Assembly: GCA_041748175.1 (NCBI GenBank)
Contig: JBGTDU010000118.1
Coordinates: 1-64,000, forward strand
Length of the DNA stretch: 64,000 nucleotides
DNA from: JAHEJB01 sp041748175
Lineage (GTDB): Bacteria > Bacteroidota > Rhodothermia > Rhodothermales > Rubricoccaceae
Reading direction: 5' to 3'
Position 1 is the first letter of the stretch, and each line of letters starts with the position of its first letter. Made by a program: the position numbers and the translations under genes. Positions 52,253 through 60,546 of the stretch are shown here, piece by piece. A model generated the notes under the pieces. That model made no database searches. It was not told the origin of the DNA and was given only the letters and a program-made list of their open reading frames with translations.

Positions 52253-52345
52253 TCACCCGTGCACCGGCGGGTAGCCGAGCCGTCGGGCAAAAACGCCCGC
52301 GAACCAGGCGAGAACAAGAACGAGAAGAATGGCAAAAAATGGCAT
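52253..52345 (-). CDS. 30-residue single-helix membrane protein
   Basis: A short frame reads MPFFAILLVLVLAWFAGVF and ends ARRLGYPPVHG: one transmembrane helix followed by a basic tail. The ATG at 52345 is preceded at normal spacing by GGAGG (minus strand CGGAGGCTGCTGATG), one of the clearest Shine-Dalgarno sites in the window. It lies 20 bases downstream of a 152-residue membrane protein and upstream of the antiporter. It may be a small regulator or subunit of either. No homologue is known to me. Confidence 0.6.
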   Translation of the reverse strand: MPFFAILLVLVLAWFAGVFARRLGYPPVHG

Positions 52346-52365
52346 CAGCAGCCTCCGTTGGGGGT

Positions 52366-52824
52366 TTAGGTCCTTGTAGCGGGATGTCGTCCAAACTGTC
52401 CTCCCCGAAAACGCCATTGCGGGAACAGCACGCGCATGAAGCTCTGAGAGACGAAAAACGTGGCGAACCACACCGAGCCGTAATGCCAGAAAAACATCTC
52501 AAACGACAGGTCGAGCGGCACGCTGCCGACAGCGTCGGCTCGAATGAGGAGGAGCAGAAGCGCACCTTCCGCAATGCCCGCGAAGAACTGATAAACCGGC
52601 GGCCAGTCGCTATCCCAGCGGAACAGCTGGAGGTAGTTGTAGAGGACATCCCATCCGAAACCGAGCAGCGTGACGTACGCGAGCAGTACGAACGGGACGT
52701 GGAAAACCTCTTCGAACGGCGAGAGCGCCTGGAAATAGCTCGCAAAGAACCACGTGACGAAAAGCCCCATCGTCCAGAGAAGGAAGAGCCGGGATTGCCA
52801 GCGGCCAGAAAGCGTGGGGGTCAT
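52366..52824 (-). CDS. Four-helix integral membrane protein, unknown function
   Basis: The 152-residue protein has four hydrophobic segments (LFLLWTMGLFVTWFFASYF, HVPFVLLAYVTLLGFGWDVLY, VYQFFAGIAEGALLLLLI, EMFFWHYGSVWFATFFVSQSF). A conserved-looking cytoplasmic or periplasmic motif DVLYNYLQLFRWDSDWPP joins TM2 and TM3. No family is recognised. It lies downstream of the FHA-flavoprotein gene (117-base gap) and may be co-transcribed with it and with the small ORF. Confidence 0.75.
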   Translation of the reverse strand: MTPTLSGRWQSRLFLLWTMGLFVTWFFASYFQALSPFEEVFHVPFVLLAYVTLLGFGWDVLYNYLQLFRWDSDWPPVYQFFAGIAEGALLLLLIRADAVGSVPLDLSFEMFFWHYGSVWFATFFVSQSFMRVLFPQWRFRGGQFGRHPATRT

Positions 52825-52941
52825 TTCGGTTTGGGACGGTGAGCCTTAGCTAATTGCGGATTTCGGGCGTCGGATTATGGGATTTCGGGTTGTGGAAGTC
52901 GATCATTGAAGCGCCATCATCCAGCCTCGGTCGGCTGATTA

Positions 52942-55320
52942 TTACGGTGCTTTGTTTCTGGCCCAACGCATCCATTGGGAGAAGGAACGGGTTGGGCTGA
53001 GGTGCTTCAGGCGGGGCGCGCGTTGGAGAACGAGTGCATTAACGGAGCGTTGCGCAGCGTATTGAAGCCCCAGAAAACTGTCTACCGGCGCATACGGCCC
53101 GCCGAGCGTGGCGACGCCGCTTGCATAGATTCGGCCCTGTTGATTGGCCATGCCTTTGATCTCAAAATCGTTGCCGACATCCAGCCTGCCGAGCACGTTG
53201 CGCCCTAGCTGATGGTGCTCGACGAGATCTCTCAAAAGCGGATGGCTTTCGATGCCCGACTGCAGGCCCGTGCAATCGACAATGTAGTTGGCATCCAGCC
53301 GTGTTTCGTCGCCAAGCGCCTTGCTTCCGTGGACAACGGTGCAAAGCCGCCCATCCGGGCCAGCTTCCACATTCTTCACCCCACCCTGACGAATCTGGTA
53401 CCAACCCTCGCGCAGACCGGTGTCGACGATTTCCGCCCAGTCCGTACGGTCGGCGGTCGTTGTTCCACCCCACATTTTGAAGAGTCGTTCGCGTTCTTCA
53501 GCCGGCGCATTTTCAAGCAAGAACCTTAAATCTCCGCCCCAAGCGGCCTTCGGCCAATTGAAGGGCTGGAACTCCCAGTTGTTTTCCGTCTTGCGCTGCG
53601 CCTTTCGGTATCTGTTGCCCTGCGAAACAACGTTGCGTGTGAGGTGGAGGATCTGGACGTCCGCACCGCGGTCGCGCCGAAGTTCGAAAAGGTGCTGGAT
53701 AATCCGCGAGGCCACGATTCCCCAGCCACGGAGCAGCACTACGCCGCCCTTCGTCGCCAGGTCTTCGTAGACGTGGCCGTGTTCTTCATAGGCGTTGAGG
53801 ACGCGGTGCATGTCGCCCGTTTCCACTCGGTAGGCCTGGAGGTCCGGGAGGAGGCGGATCCCCGGATAACCAACTGCCAGATGGATGTACTTCCCAATCG
53901 CGATGCGATTTCGGCTTGTTGATGAGTCGCCGGGAACTGTATACGCGACGGCGTAGCGCCCGTCGTCGGTCTTGCGGATGGCCTTCACGCGCCCGTGCTT
54001 CCATATCGAGCTCCAGCCGATTCGGGAGGCCTCTTTTTCGATGGAGTCGAAGACGACGCCGGAAACGGGTGTGTAGGTGGGGGAGAAGGTGGGCTCAACG
54101 AATATCTGCCACAACGAATGTGTCGCCGCGCCGAGTTTGCCGCGCGCCAGGTTCTTCCACGCCTCCCGAACCGCGTAGCCCGGCCAGCCCCACAAGCAAT
54201 CCGGGCACGACGCCGAGTCCGAGCGAAGCCTTTCGTAGGCGGGGATCTGCGAGCTGATGCACAACCGCTCATAGCGACCGTGCGGCTTGGATTCGAGCCC
54301 AATCACCCCGATTCCCTGGGTGGGCACACCGTAGACGCGAAGATTGTCGACCCAGATAAAGGTCCCGAGTCCGCCGCCGATGCCGAGATAGACGAACTCG
54401 TCTATCGGGAAATCGCGTTTCAGATTCGCCACGGAAACTGTTGCGTCGGCGAAGGACGGCGGCGGGAATCCACGTTCTTCAACCGCCGGCGGTGTGGGCG
54501 TCAATTGCCCGTGCTCGTCATCGAAGAAGATCGACGCCTCCTCCCCGACGTCGTCCTGAACGGCGACCGGCGCTTCCGTTGGTGCAACCGTCGGTGGGGG
54601 CGTCCGCTTTGGTTCGGGCTCGCCCGCCATCCAGACGCTGATTGAATAGGGTCGGATTGAAAAGGAACCCGAGGATCCGAGGTGCGCCACGGCCACTTTC
54701 TCGGCACCGACGAACGTGCCGTTGGAGGATCCGGCGTCACGAAGAACGATCTCACCATTTTCTACGGACACGGACGCGTGGCTGCGACTCACGCGCGCGT
54801 CCTCAAGCCGAACATCACTCTGGGTCTGGCTGCCAATCGTGGCCAGATCTGGAACCAGCAACGAGCGCTCTTCGCCGGTCTCATCGTTCTTCCAGAAGAT
54901 GTGAAGGCCGCCAGGCTTGTCCTCCGACATTGCAACATCATCACTTCTCTCATCCATGACGGTCGCGGATGAAGGCTCAAGGACGGCCACCGTTTCGATC
55001 TGGTCGGGTGAGGCAGTGGTCTCATCGGCTGCTTCCACGACAATCGAGGCTTCAAATTCCACCGGCCCGAGGCGGAAAACTCCTGCGCTTCCCAACGTGG
55101 CTTCAGAGACGCGATGGTCGTCGACGAAGGTGCCGTTGCGGCTCTCCAAGTCGGTCAGCGTGAGTGACTTTTCAAGCCATTCCAGTCTGGCGTGCGCGCG
55201 CGACAGCTGGCCGTTATCTACCACGCAGTCGGCGGCCCGACCAATGGTGCACGGAAGCTCACCCGCCCACTCACCGGTAGCCCCCGATTCGGTGTCTCGC
55301 CAGGTAAGGTGAATCTTCAT
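52942..55320 (-). CDS. FHA-FHA-flavoprotein/oxidoreductase fusion
   Basis: The 792-residue protein begins with two FHA domains that bind phosphothreonine peptides: 26-72 (IGR, LSRAH, SRNGTF) and 163-205 (TIGSQ, VSRSHA, SSNGTF). After a Pro-rich linker comes a flavoprotein-like part with dinucleotide-binding GIGGGLG (313-319), a CPDC pair (C372, C375), a second Rossmann motif VVLLRGWGIVASRII (527-541), and DANYIVDCTG, the typical late FAD/NAD-enzyme strand. FHA control of an oxidoreductase is unusual. Next to PP2C, a second FHA protein and a receptor kinase, it is likely the phosphorylation-regulated output of that pathway. The substrate is unknown. Confidence 0.83.
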   Translation of the reverse strand: MKIHLTWRDTESGATGEWAGELPCTIGRAADCVVDNGQLSRAHARLEWLEKSLTLTDLESRNGTFVDDHRVSEATLGSAGVFRLGPVEFEASIVVEAADETTASPDQIETVAVLEPSSATVMDERSDDVAMSEDKPGGLHIFWKNDETGEERSLLVPDLATIGSQTQSDVRLEDARVSRSHASVSVENGEIVLRDAGSSNGTFVGAEKVAVAHLGSSGSFSIRPYSISVWMAGEPEPKRTPPPTVAPTEAPVAVQDDVGEEASIFFDDEHGQLTPTPPAVEERGFPPPSFADATVSVANLKRDFPIDEFVYLGIGGGLGTFIWVDNLRVYGVPTQGIGVIGLESKPHGRYERLCISSQIPAYERLRSDSASCPDCLWGWPGYAVREAWKNLARGKLGAATHSLWQIFVEPTFSPTYTPVSGVVFDSIEKEASRIGWSSIWKHGRVKAIRKTDDGRYAVAYTVPGDSSTSRNRIAIGKYIHLAVGYPGIRLLPDLQAYRVETGDMHRVLNAYEEHGHVYEDLATKGGVVLLRGWGIVASRIIQHLFELRRDRGADVQILHLTRNVVSQGNRYRKAQRKTENNWEFQPFNWPKAAWGGDLRFLLENAPAEERERLFKMWGGTTTADRTDWAEIVDTGLREGWYQIRQGGVKNVEAGPDGRLCTVVHGSKALGDETRLDANYIVDCTGLQSGIESHPLLRDLVEHHQLGRNVLGRLDVGNDFEIKGMANQQGRIYASGVATLGGPYAPVDSFLGLQYAAQRSVNALVLQRAPRLKHLSPTRSFSQWMRWARNKAP

Positions 55321-55323
55321 CGA

Positions 55324-55785
55324 CTAGCCCGCGGTGTCTGTGTCGTCTTCCTGGACGTACACCGTGTCTGCGCCTGCAAGCGCGAAGCCGCACTGCACGC
55401 ACATGGCTTCGGGGCGATAGGGTTGGAGACGGCTGCAGTTGTGGCATCGCAACATTCGCATCTTGGTCGGCCCCGAGGAGATCATCACGAAGACAGTGAC
55501 ACCACCCAACTCAAAGGCGTCGTCCTCTTTCAATGGGCTGATCTGCCCTTGGCTGAGGGAGAGACCACGTTCGGGGAACCGAATCGGATTGGTGCCCAGG
55601 CTCCTGAGCTGTGGTTGCTCTCCCGCCCAGATCACCTCAGCATGTTCACGGTGGATCTTGAGGTTGTCGGCCGGCATCACAAGAGCGCACGTATCGCGTC
55701 GGCCGATTAGCACGCGTTCGCCCGAGCCAAGAGTAACGTGGCTTTCGATGTTCTCGTGGCGCCAGTGAAGGGTGATTTGTTGCAT
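55324..55785 (-). CDS. FHA-domain protein with C-terminal zinc ribbon
   Basis: The 153-residue protein from the ATG at 55785 has one FHA domain (LIGRRDTCALVMP, LKIHREHAEVIW, LRSLGTNPIRF) and a Cys4 zinc ribbon (C114-x2-C117, C129-x2-C132). Its stop is three bases before the start of the FHA-FHA-flavoprotein gene, so they are co-transcribed. It may scaffold phosphorylated partners of the nearby kinase. The frame to 55950 upstream is unlikely to be coding. Confidence 0.83.
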   Translation of the reverse strand: MQQITLHWRHENIESHVTLGSGERVLIGRRDTCALVMPADNLKIHREHAEVIWAGEQPQLRSLGTNPIRFPERGLSLSQGQISPLKEDDAFELGGVTVFVMISSGPTKMRMLRCHNCSRLQPYRPEAMCVQCGFALAGADTVYVQEDDTDTAG

Positions 55786-55862
55786 GAACGACCGGTGTGG
55801 CGAATTCGGAAGCAGGATAGGCGACAGGAGACTAAAGATGCAATGTGCCGCGAGCGGTATGC

Positions 55863-56591
55863 TCAGGTCACGAAAACGGCAAGAGCGGAGTAGTTGTCGT
55901 TGTCCGGCGGTACCCGCTCGAGAAGACGACGCTCCATGGAGGCCACCCACGCATCGGGTGTGTCCGAGCGTTGAAGATCGGTTTCCATCTCGGACTCAAG
56001 GACGTACTCCCAGAATCCGTCTGAACACAGGAGGAAGGCGTCGCCGGGACGGGTGTACAGCGGATCGCCAATGTCGGGTCGGGCCTCGCCAGGTTTTCCA
56101 AGTGCACGGAGCAGGCGGTTGCGATCCGGGTGCAGGCGGATTTCTTCTCGCTCGATTTCTCCTGAATCGACAAGGGCCTGCGGAACGCTATGGTCGTCGG
56201 TGACCGCCCGAACAAGCCCATCGCGGAGCATATACATCCTTGAATCGCCAACATAAATCCATCGCGCAACGCCCTCGGACGCGACGAGCACGCTAATGGT
56301 CGTTTTCATCGACGAATGCTCCGGATGTTTTCGTTGCTCGCCATGCACCGCTGCCTGTGCGGCGGACACGTAATGGCGTAGCGCGTTTTCTGAGTAGCCG
56401 AGCGTTCCATTAAATGCACTTACAACGGCAGCTACGGCTACAGATGAAGCCACCTCTCCTGCCGCATGACCACCCAATCCGTCTGCGAGCACCCAGCAGC
56501 CCATTCCTCTTACCACCACACAATCGGTTGCGTCCTGATTAACAGCGCGGCCTCCAGGCTTGCTAAGCGGAAGCGCGGTAATGAAGGGCAT
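55863..56591 (-). CDS. PP2C-family Ser/Thr protein phosphatase
   Basis: The 242-residue phosphatase has the PP2C metal-binding motifs: R15..N18-Q-D20 (GGRAVNQD), the DGLGGH block (D37-H42), WIYVGDSRMYMLRDG, ALGKPGE and LLCSDGFWE. It should remove phosphates placed by the Ser/Thr kinase encoded at 48364-50310, on FHA proteins or other targets. The ATG at 56591 is the natural start. It is the first gene of the PP2C-FHA-FHA/flavoprotein run. Confidence 0.93.
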   Translation of the reverse strand: MPFITALPLSKPGGRAVNQDATDCVVVRGMGCWVLADGLGGHAAGEVASSVAVAAVVSAFNGTLGYSENALRHYVSAAQAAVHGEQRKHPEHSSMKTTISVLVASEGVARWIYVGDSRMYMLRDGLVRAVTDDHSVPQALVDSGEIEREEIRLHPDRNRLLRALGKPGEARPDIGDPLYTRPGDAFLLCSDGFWEYVLESEMETDLQRSDTPDAWVASMERRLLERVPPDNDNYSALAVFVT

Positions 56592-56684
56592 GGCGGCAGA
56601 TGGCAAAGGTGTGTGCAGCGTGTGGGCTCCGCCCTCACCGTTCAATCGACGCATGGAGATGGATGCGCGATGCAGGTGTGTCTA

Positions 56685-57080
56685 CTACAAACGAGTTTTC
56701 CGGTTAAATCGGCTCAAGGCCGTTCGCGAAGTTGTCGACCGTTCGAGGTACTCTTTCAGGGCCGCCGCGTTGTTGAAGCGTTCTTCGCGCGCGGCGAACA
56801 CGAAGGTGACATCGCCGCCGGTGTAGTGTTGACGCAGCTCATCTACCGCGCCTGCGTTCTCGTCAAGCTCTGCGAAGTAGCGTTGCTTGAACGCGTCCCA
56901 TTTTGCGGGGTCGTGGCTGAAGAACTTCCGCAATTCGGACGACGGCGCTGCGTCCTTCGCCCAGAAGTCGACGGATGCATGCTCGCGGGAAAGTCCCCGC
57001 GGCCACAGCCGCTCCACCAGAATCCGCTTCCCATCGGATGGCGTCGGCGACTCGTAAACGCGCTTGAGTGTGATGGTCAT
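56685..57080 (-). CDS. DUF488 (YeaO-like) family protein
   Basis: The 131-residue protein begins MTITLKRVYESPTPSDGKRI followed by LVERLWPRGLSRE and carries KFFSHDPAKWDAFKQRYFAEL, matching DUF488 (YeaO) proteins. Conserved Arg and Glu residues in VERLWPRG are characteristic. No biochemical role is established for this branch. It lies between the PP2C and M14 genes with its own start; likely a single-gene transcript or the end of none. Confidence 0.85.
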   Translation of the reverse strand: MTITLKRVYESPTPSDGKRILVERLWPRGLSREHASVDFWAKDAAPSSELRKFFSHDPAKWDAFKQRYFAELDENAGAVDELRQHYTGGDVTFVFAAREERFNNAAALKEYLERSTTSRTALSRFNRKTRL

Positions 57081-57121
57081 GGATCAAGCTACCGCGCACT
57101 TCCGCGCCTACCTTCGACAAC

Positions 57122-58213
57122 ATGCGTCTCGGCGATATTAATCTTTCCAGTCTCCGCTTCCGTACGTCGCGCGAAGTGTTCGACGATCTTCGTTCGGCGT
57201 GCGAAGCGAATCCCGACCTCGCGCTTTTCGAGACGATTGGCAACAGCGAGGAGGGTCGGCCAATCGCTGGGATTACGCTGGGCTATGGACCTGCGCTGGT
57301 CACGTTGGTCGCGGGCGCTCATGCCGATGAGCCGGTAGGCCCCGAGACGCTGAGAACCTTTGTTCTTGAAGGCCTCGCTGCGCGCGACTGGCTCGCCGAA
57401 GAGGAGGGGCTCCACGCGCTTTTCGAGCAGTTTACGTTCAGAATCATCCCGCACATCAACCCGGACGGTGAAGCGCGGAATCAAAAATGGATTCAGGAAT
57501 GGCCGTCGCTGGAGGCCTACCTCGCCCATCGGGTCCGCGAGCTTCCCGGCCACGATATCGAGTTCGGATACCCCGTGATGCGCATGGAAAACCGCGCTGC
57601 CAGCGCTTTTCTGTTCGACTTCGAGCCCATTTATCTGCACATGAGCCTCCACGGGATGGGGTTTTCCGAGGGCGCCATGTTGCTCATTGAAAAGCGATGG
57701 GGCGAGCGCGTGGACCAACTGAAAGAAAGTTTTGCCACCGCCTCTTCGGACGCGGGGCTGCGCCTCCACGACCACGACCGGCGCGGCGACAAGGGCTTTC
57801 TTTACTACGGCCCAGGTTTCTGGTCGACGCCGGAGGGAACGGCGATGCGTTCGCATTTCGAAGCGTTGGGCGACCACGACACGGCGGAGAAGTTCTTCCT
57901 CTCGTCCATGGAAATGGCCGTGCAGACAGGCCGCGATCCGAAAACCGGCGGAACGCCGCTGTGCCTTGTCACGGAGTTGCCCCTGTTTGTGTTGGATGCC
58001 GAGTACAACCACGAGCCGGGCGTGCCCGGTCTACTCAACAGGTTTCAGGCGGAATTGGTCGGACTAACGCTTGCCGCCCCAGCAGGGGAAGACCTTGTTG
58101 ATCGCATTGCTCTGTATGGCCTCTGCGCGCTCGATCTGAAAACAGCCGTGCGGCTTCAGTTGCGGACGATAGAGTTGGGGCTGGAGGCTACAGTAAGTGG
58201 CAAAACTCGTTAA
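57122..58213 (+). CDS. M14-family zinc carboxypeptidase
   Basis: The 363-residue protein has the M14 zinc ligands: H and E in GAHADEPVGPET and the third His in the YLHMSLHGMGF strand. RIIPHINPDGEARNQ holds the substrate-binding NPDG region. The general-base Glu is likely in FVLDAEYNHEPGVPG. No signal peptide is seen, so it may act in the cytoplasm, on peptides or peptidoglycan fragments. Its 3' end overlaps the convergent hicA gene by 26 bases, and its last residues (TVSGKTR) may result from that junction. Confidence 0.83.
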   Translation: MRLGDINLSSLRFRTSREVFDDLRSACEANPDLALFETIGNSEEGRPIAGITLGYGPALVTLVAGAHADEPVGPETLRTFVLEGLAARDWLAEEEGLHALFEQFTFRIIPHINPDGEARNQKWIQEWPSLEAYLAHRVRELPGHDIEFGYPVMRMENRAASAFLFDFEPIYLHMSLHGMGFSEGAMLLIEKRWGERVDQLKESFATASSDAGLRLHDHDRRGDKGFLYYGPGFWSTPEGTAMRSHFEALGDHDTAEKFFLSSMEMAVQTGRDPKTGGTPLCLVTELPLFVLDAEYNHEPGVPGLLNRFQAELVGLTLAAPAGEDLVDRIALYGLCALDLKTAVRLQLRTIELGLEATVSGKTR

Positions 58214-58409
58214 TGCTGAGTCCTGTATGGCGAATTATTGCGCGAAGGGTACCTCTGTCCAATTCTTTGTGATCCGGGACAACAGTCTGGGCGAACGGAT
58301 CATTTCGCCGAATCACGACATGGCTGCCTTTCTGACGCACGACAACAAAGCCAGCGCGCGTGGGAGCTTTGACGCAGGTTCGCCCGGAGATGCGCGGGAG
58401 TTTGCTCAT
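58188..58409 (-). CDS. hicA: HicA-family toxin (second pair)
   Basis: The 73-residue protein has the HicA core: PRISGRTCVKAPTRAGFVVV, the catalytic His in QKGSHVVIRR, VVPDHKELDRGTLRAIIRHT and a C-terminal helix GLSINEFCHLL. It follows hicB after an unusually large gap of 107 bases, not the usual overlap, and its end overlaps the convergent M14 gene. It belongs to a different subgroup from the copy at 37595-37837. Confidence 0.85.
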   Translation of the reverse strand: MSKLPRISGRTCVKAPTRAGFVVVRQKGSHVVIRRNDPFAQTVVPDHKELDRGTLRAIIRHTGLSINEFCHLL

Positions 58410-58516
58410 CTCTGGCTATGCATATAGTCGCTCGTCACATTGTGAGGCGGTGCAGAGCGGGACAAGGCAAATGCACACTTGAAAGGGAGACGACCTCCCA
58501 CTATCCGGATACTTTC

Positions 58517-58723
58517 TCAAACTGTCACCACCATCGCCTCAAAACGCTCCTCCGGCACTTCGAGCCCATCCTCTTCAAGCGCAGCAACGTATTCCACGAT
58601 AGCCTCACGAACATTCGTTAAGGCTTCCTCACGGGTTTTGCCCTGGCTCACACAGCCAGGTAGACTTGGGCATTCGGCTACGATGTAGTCGTCTTCGCCG
58701 GGGTAAAGCAGCACTTGTCGCAT
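58517..58723 (-). CDS. hicB: HicB-family antitoxin (second pair)
   Basis: The 68-residue protein has the HicB fold: VLLYPGEDDYIVAECPSLPG, VSQGKTREEALTNVREAIVE and YVAALEEDGLEVPEE, with the conserved PSLPG loop. It lacks a C-terminal DNA-binding helix, so autoregulation may need another factor. It precedes hicA. The 107 bases between them contain no other gene that I can support. Confidence 0.86.
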   Translation of the reverse strand: MRQVLLYPGEDDYIVAECPSLPGCVSQGKTREEALTNVREAIVEYVAALEEDGLEVPEERFEAMVVTV

Positions 58724-58769
58724 TGGGGATTGACGTGTCTAGTTAATCAGTGAAGCAGTGTAACTCCAT

Positions 58770-59312
58770 TCATCCGAAAAGGAGCCGCACAACCCACACC
58801 GCGATCAGCATGGCCGAGAAATCGGCGATGAGGCCGGCCGGCACGGCGTGGCGCGTCTTCTTGATATTGACCGCGCCGAAGTAGACGGCGATCACGTAGA
58901 AGGTGGTCTCTGTAGAGCCGAACATCGTCGCGGCCATTTTCACGAAGATCGAGTCCTCGCCGAATTGGTTGATCATATCCACGACGATGCCGGCGGAGCC
59001 CGAGCCTGTCAGCGGCCGGACGATGGCCATCGGGAGCACCTCGGACGGAAATCCGACGAGCGCCAGGACAGGACGGAGCGCATCGGCCATGAAGTCCATC
59101 GCGCCGGAGGCGCGGAACATCCCAATGGCGAACAGAATGGCAACGAGGTAGGGAATGATGCGAACGGCGACCGAGAACCCCTCTTTGGCGCCTTCGACGA
59201 AGACCTCAAAGACCGGCACTTTCTTGAACAACCCGTACAGCGGGAAGCCGACGATAATGAGTGGGAGAATGAAGTACGAGAGGAGGCCGAGAACCTGGCG
59301 AAACGTTTCCAT
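58770..59312 (-). CDS. spmB: Spore maturation protein B-like membrane protein
   Basis: The 180-residue protein has about four transmembrane helices in the nucleoside-recognition-domain pattern: LSYFILPLIIVGFPLYGLFKKVP, IIPYLVAILFAIGMFRASG, IVRPLTGSGSAGIVVDMIN and ETTFYVIAVYFGAVNIKKTR. In non-sporulating bacteria SpmA/SpmB pairs are of unknown role; the fold suggests small-molecule transport. It starts two bases after the stop of the spmA-like gene and is co-translated. The name reflects homology; sporulation is not implied. Confidence 0.88.
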   Translation of the reverse strand: METFRQVLGLLSYFILPLIIVGFPLYGLFKKVPVFEVFVEGAKEGFSVAVRIIPYLVAILFAIGMFRASGAMDFMADALRPVLALVGFPSEVLPMAIVRPLTGSGSAGIVVDMINQFGEDSIFVKMAATMFGSTETTFYVIAVYFGAVNIKKTRHAVPAGLIADFSAMLIAVWVVRLLFG

Positions 59313-59313
59313 G

Positions 59314-60303
59314 TCAGGCCTCCTCGGTTGCATCGGTGTTCGGAGTCACGAGCGCCGGATCGGATCGCTTGAACACGTTCAGTTTGCCCAACAGCTTCGC
59401 CGACGCAATTGCGATCAGCAGGGACAGGAACGTCGTGATGATGATGGCGAAGATGAGCTGATTGATCTGTAATCCCATCAACGCCAGAAGCAGAACCGGC
59501 GGCACGAGTTGCACGCTGGCCGTATTGACAGCGAGAAGCATCACCATCGAGTTCGTGGCCGTGTCTTCTGTGGCGTTGAGCGTTTGCAGCTCCTCCATGG
59601 CTTTTATGCCGAAGGGCGTTGCGGCGTTGCCAAGCCCAAAGACGTTTGCCGCCAGGTTCAGGGCAATCATTCCCAATGCGGGATGGTCGTCGGGGATCTC
59701 GGGGAAGAGGGGCTTGAGAATCGGCCTAACCAGCCTGACCAGCGCGTGGATGACCCCTGCCTCCTCCGCAATCTTTAGCAATCCAAGAAACAACGCCAAC
59801 ACGCCAATCAGGCCGAGCGCAATCCCGGCCGCCGTCTCCGCGAAGTCCAGCGCGGCCTGCGAGATGGCGTTCATTTTTACGAAACGGACGGGCTCGAAAG
59901 CAAGCAGAATGCTCCCGCCCGCCGCTGAGACCGTCCCAATCACCTCGCCTTGGAGTTGCTCCTCTCGCGGGTTCGTGACGTCACGAATTGTAGCGAGAGG
60001 CTCCGGGATACTCGCATCGGAGTCGAAACGGAGCTGTGTGCCCTCCTCCGATCTAATCAGCGTGGCCGTGTAAACAGAATCGGGCGAGTGCGAGACGCCA
60101 TAAAACGCCTGGAACTCACGGGCATTGATTCGGACTTCAGTCGGTTGATGCCTGGCCTCCGCGCTAAATCCATCGGAGAAGGAAAGCGAAACTGGCAGCG
60201 GCTCACCATTCCGGTACGTGTCTCGTGAGATGTCCCCAACGTCGAAGACCAGCGCGAAAACGAGGCTGGAGACGATCAGCCCGGCCCAGATGTAATTCAG
60301 CAT
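59314..60303 (-). CDS. spmA: Spore maturation protein A-like membrane protein with insert
   Basis: The 329-residue protein has an N-terminal helix (LNYIWAGLIVSSLVFALVF), an extra ~120-residue beta-rich loop (about 30-150; SLSFSDGFSAEARHQPTEVR), then the Gate-like helices ALGLIGVLALFLGLLKIAEE, NLAANVFGLGNAATPFGIKA and VMLLAVNTASVQLVPPVLLL typical of SpmA. The loop after the first helix is longer than in Bacillus SpmA and probably periplasmic. It is paired with spmB immediately downstream. Role unknown outside sporulation. Confidence 0.86.
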   Translation of the reverse strand: MLNYIWAGLIVSSLVFALVFDVGDISRDTYRNGEPLPVSLSFSDGFSAEARHQPTEVRINAREFQAFYGVSHSPDSVYTATLIRSEEGTQLRFDSDASIPEPLATIRDVTNPREEQLQGEVIGTVSAAGGSILLAFEPVRFVKMNAISQAALDFAETAAGIALGLIGVLALFLGLLKIAEEAGVIHALVRLVRPILKPLFPEIPDDHPALGMIALNLAANVFGLGNAATPFGIKAMEELQTLNATEDTATNSMVMLLAVNTASVQLVPPVLLLALMGLQINQLIFAIIITTFLSLLIAIASAKLLGKLNVFKRSDPALVTPNTDATEEA

Positions 60304-60334
60304 TGGCGGAGGTTGCGAGAGGCAGCCCAAAATG

Positions 60335-60448
60335 TAGCGACGTTACATGCAACGTCGTTAAGGCCCAGGTCCCCAATTTCCGTCGCGGCTCACCAATCGC
60401 GGTCGGCGTTCCCTCATAGCACGCCGACGTTGCATGCGACGTCGCTAC
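60335..60448. repeat. Two copies of a 26-bp palindromic element
   Basis: TAGCGACGTTACATGCAACGTCGTTA (given here as its two halves: TAGCGACGTTACA and TGCAACGTCGTTA; 60335-60360) and the related palindrome at 60423-60448 (GCCGACGTTGCA, TGCGACGTCGCTAC) face each other across 62 bases. Each can fold into a hairpin of GACGTT/AACGTC arms. They lie upstream of spmA and next to a terminator. Dispersed repeat or paired hairpins are both possible. Confidence 0.7.
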
Positions 60449-60457
60449 GGTTCGTAC

Positions 60458-60489
60458 AAAAAAAGGCGGCCCCGCTTTGCGGAGCCGCC
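60458..60489 (-). terminator. Rho-independent terminator after the 60547-60777 small gene
   Basis: On the minus strand GGCGGCTCCGC and GCGGGGCCGCC form an 11-bp stem with an AAA loop, followed by TTTTTTT. It lies 57 bases past the stop of the small membrane-anchored gene, and separates it from spmA. Confidence 0.93.
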
Positions 60490-60546
60490 TTCGAACCCGG
60501 TAAAGAGCCGGGCACTCTTGTCAGCAGCAAGTTGACAGAGAATGGA

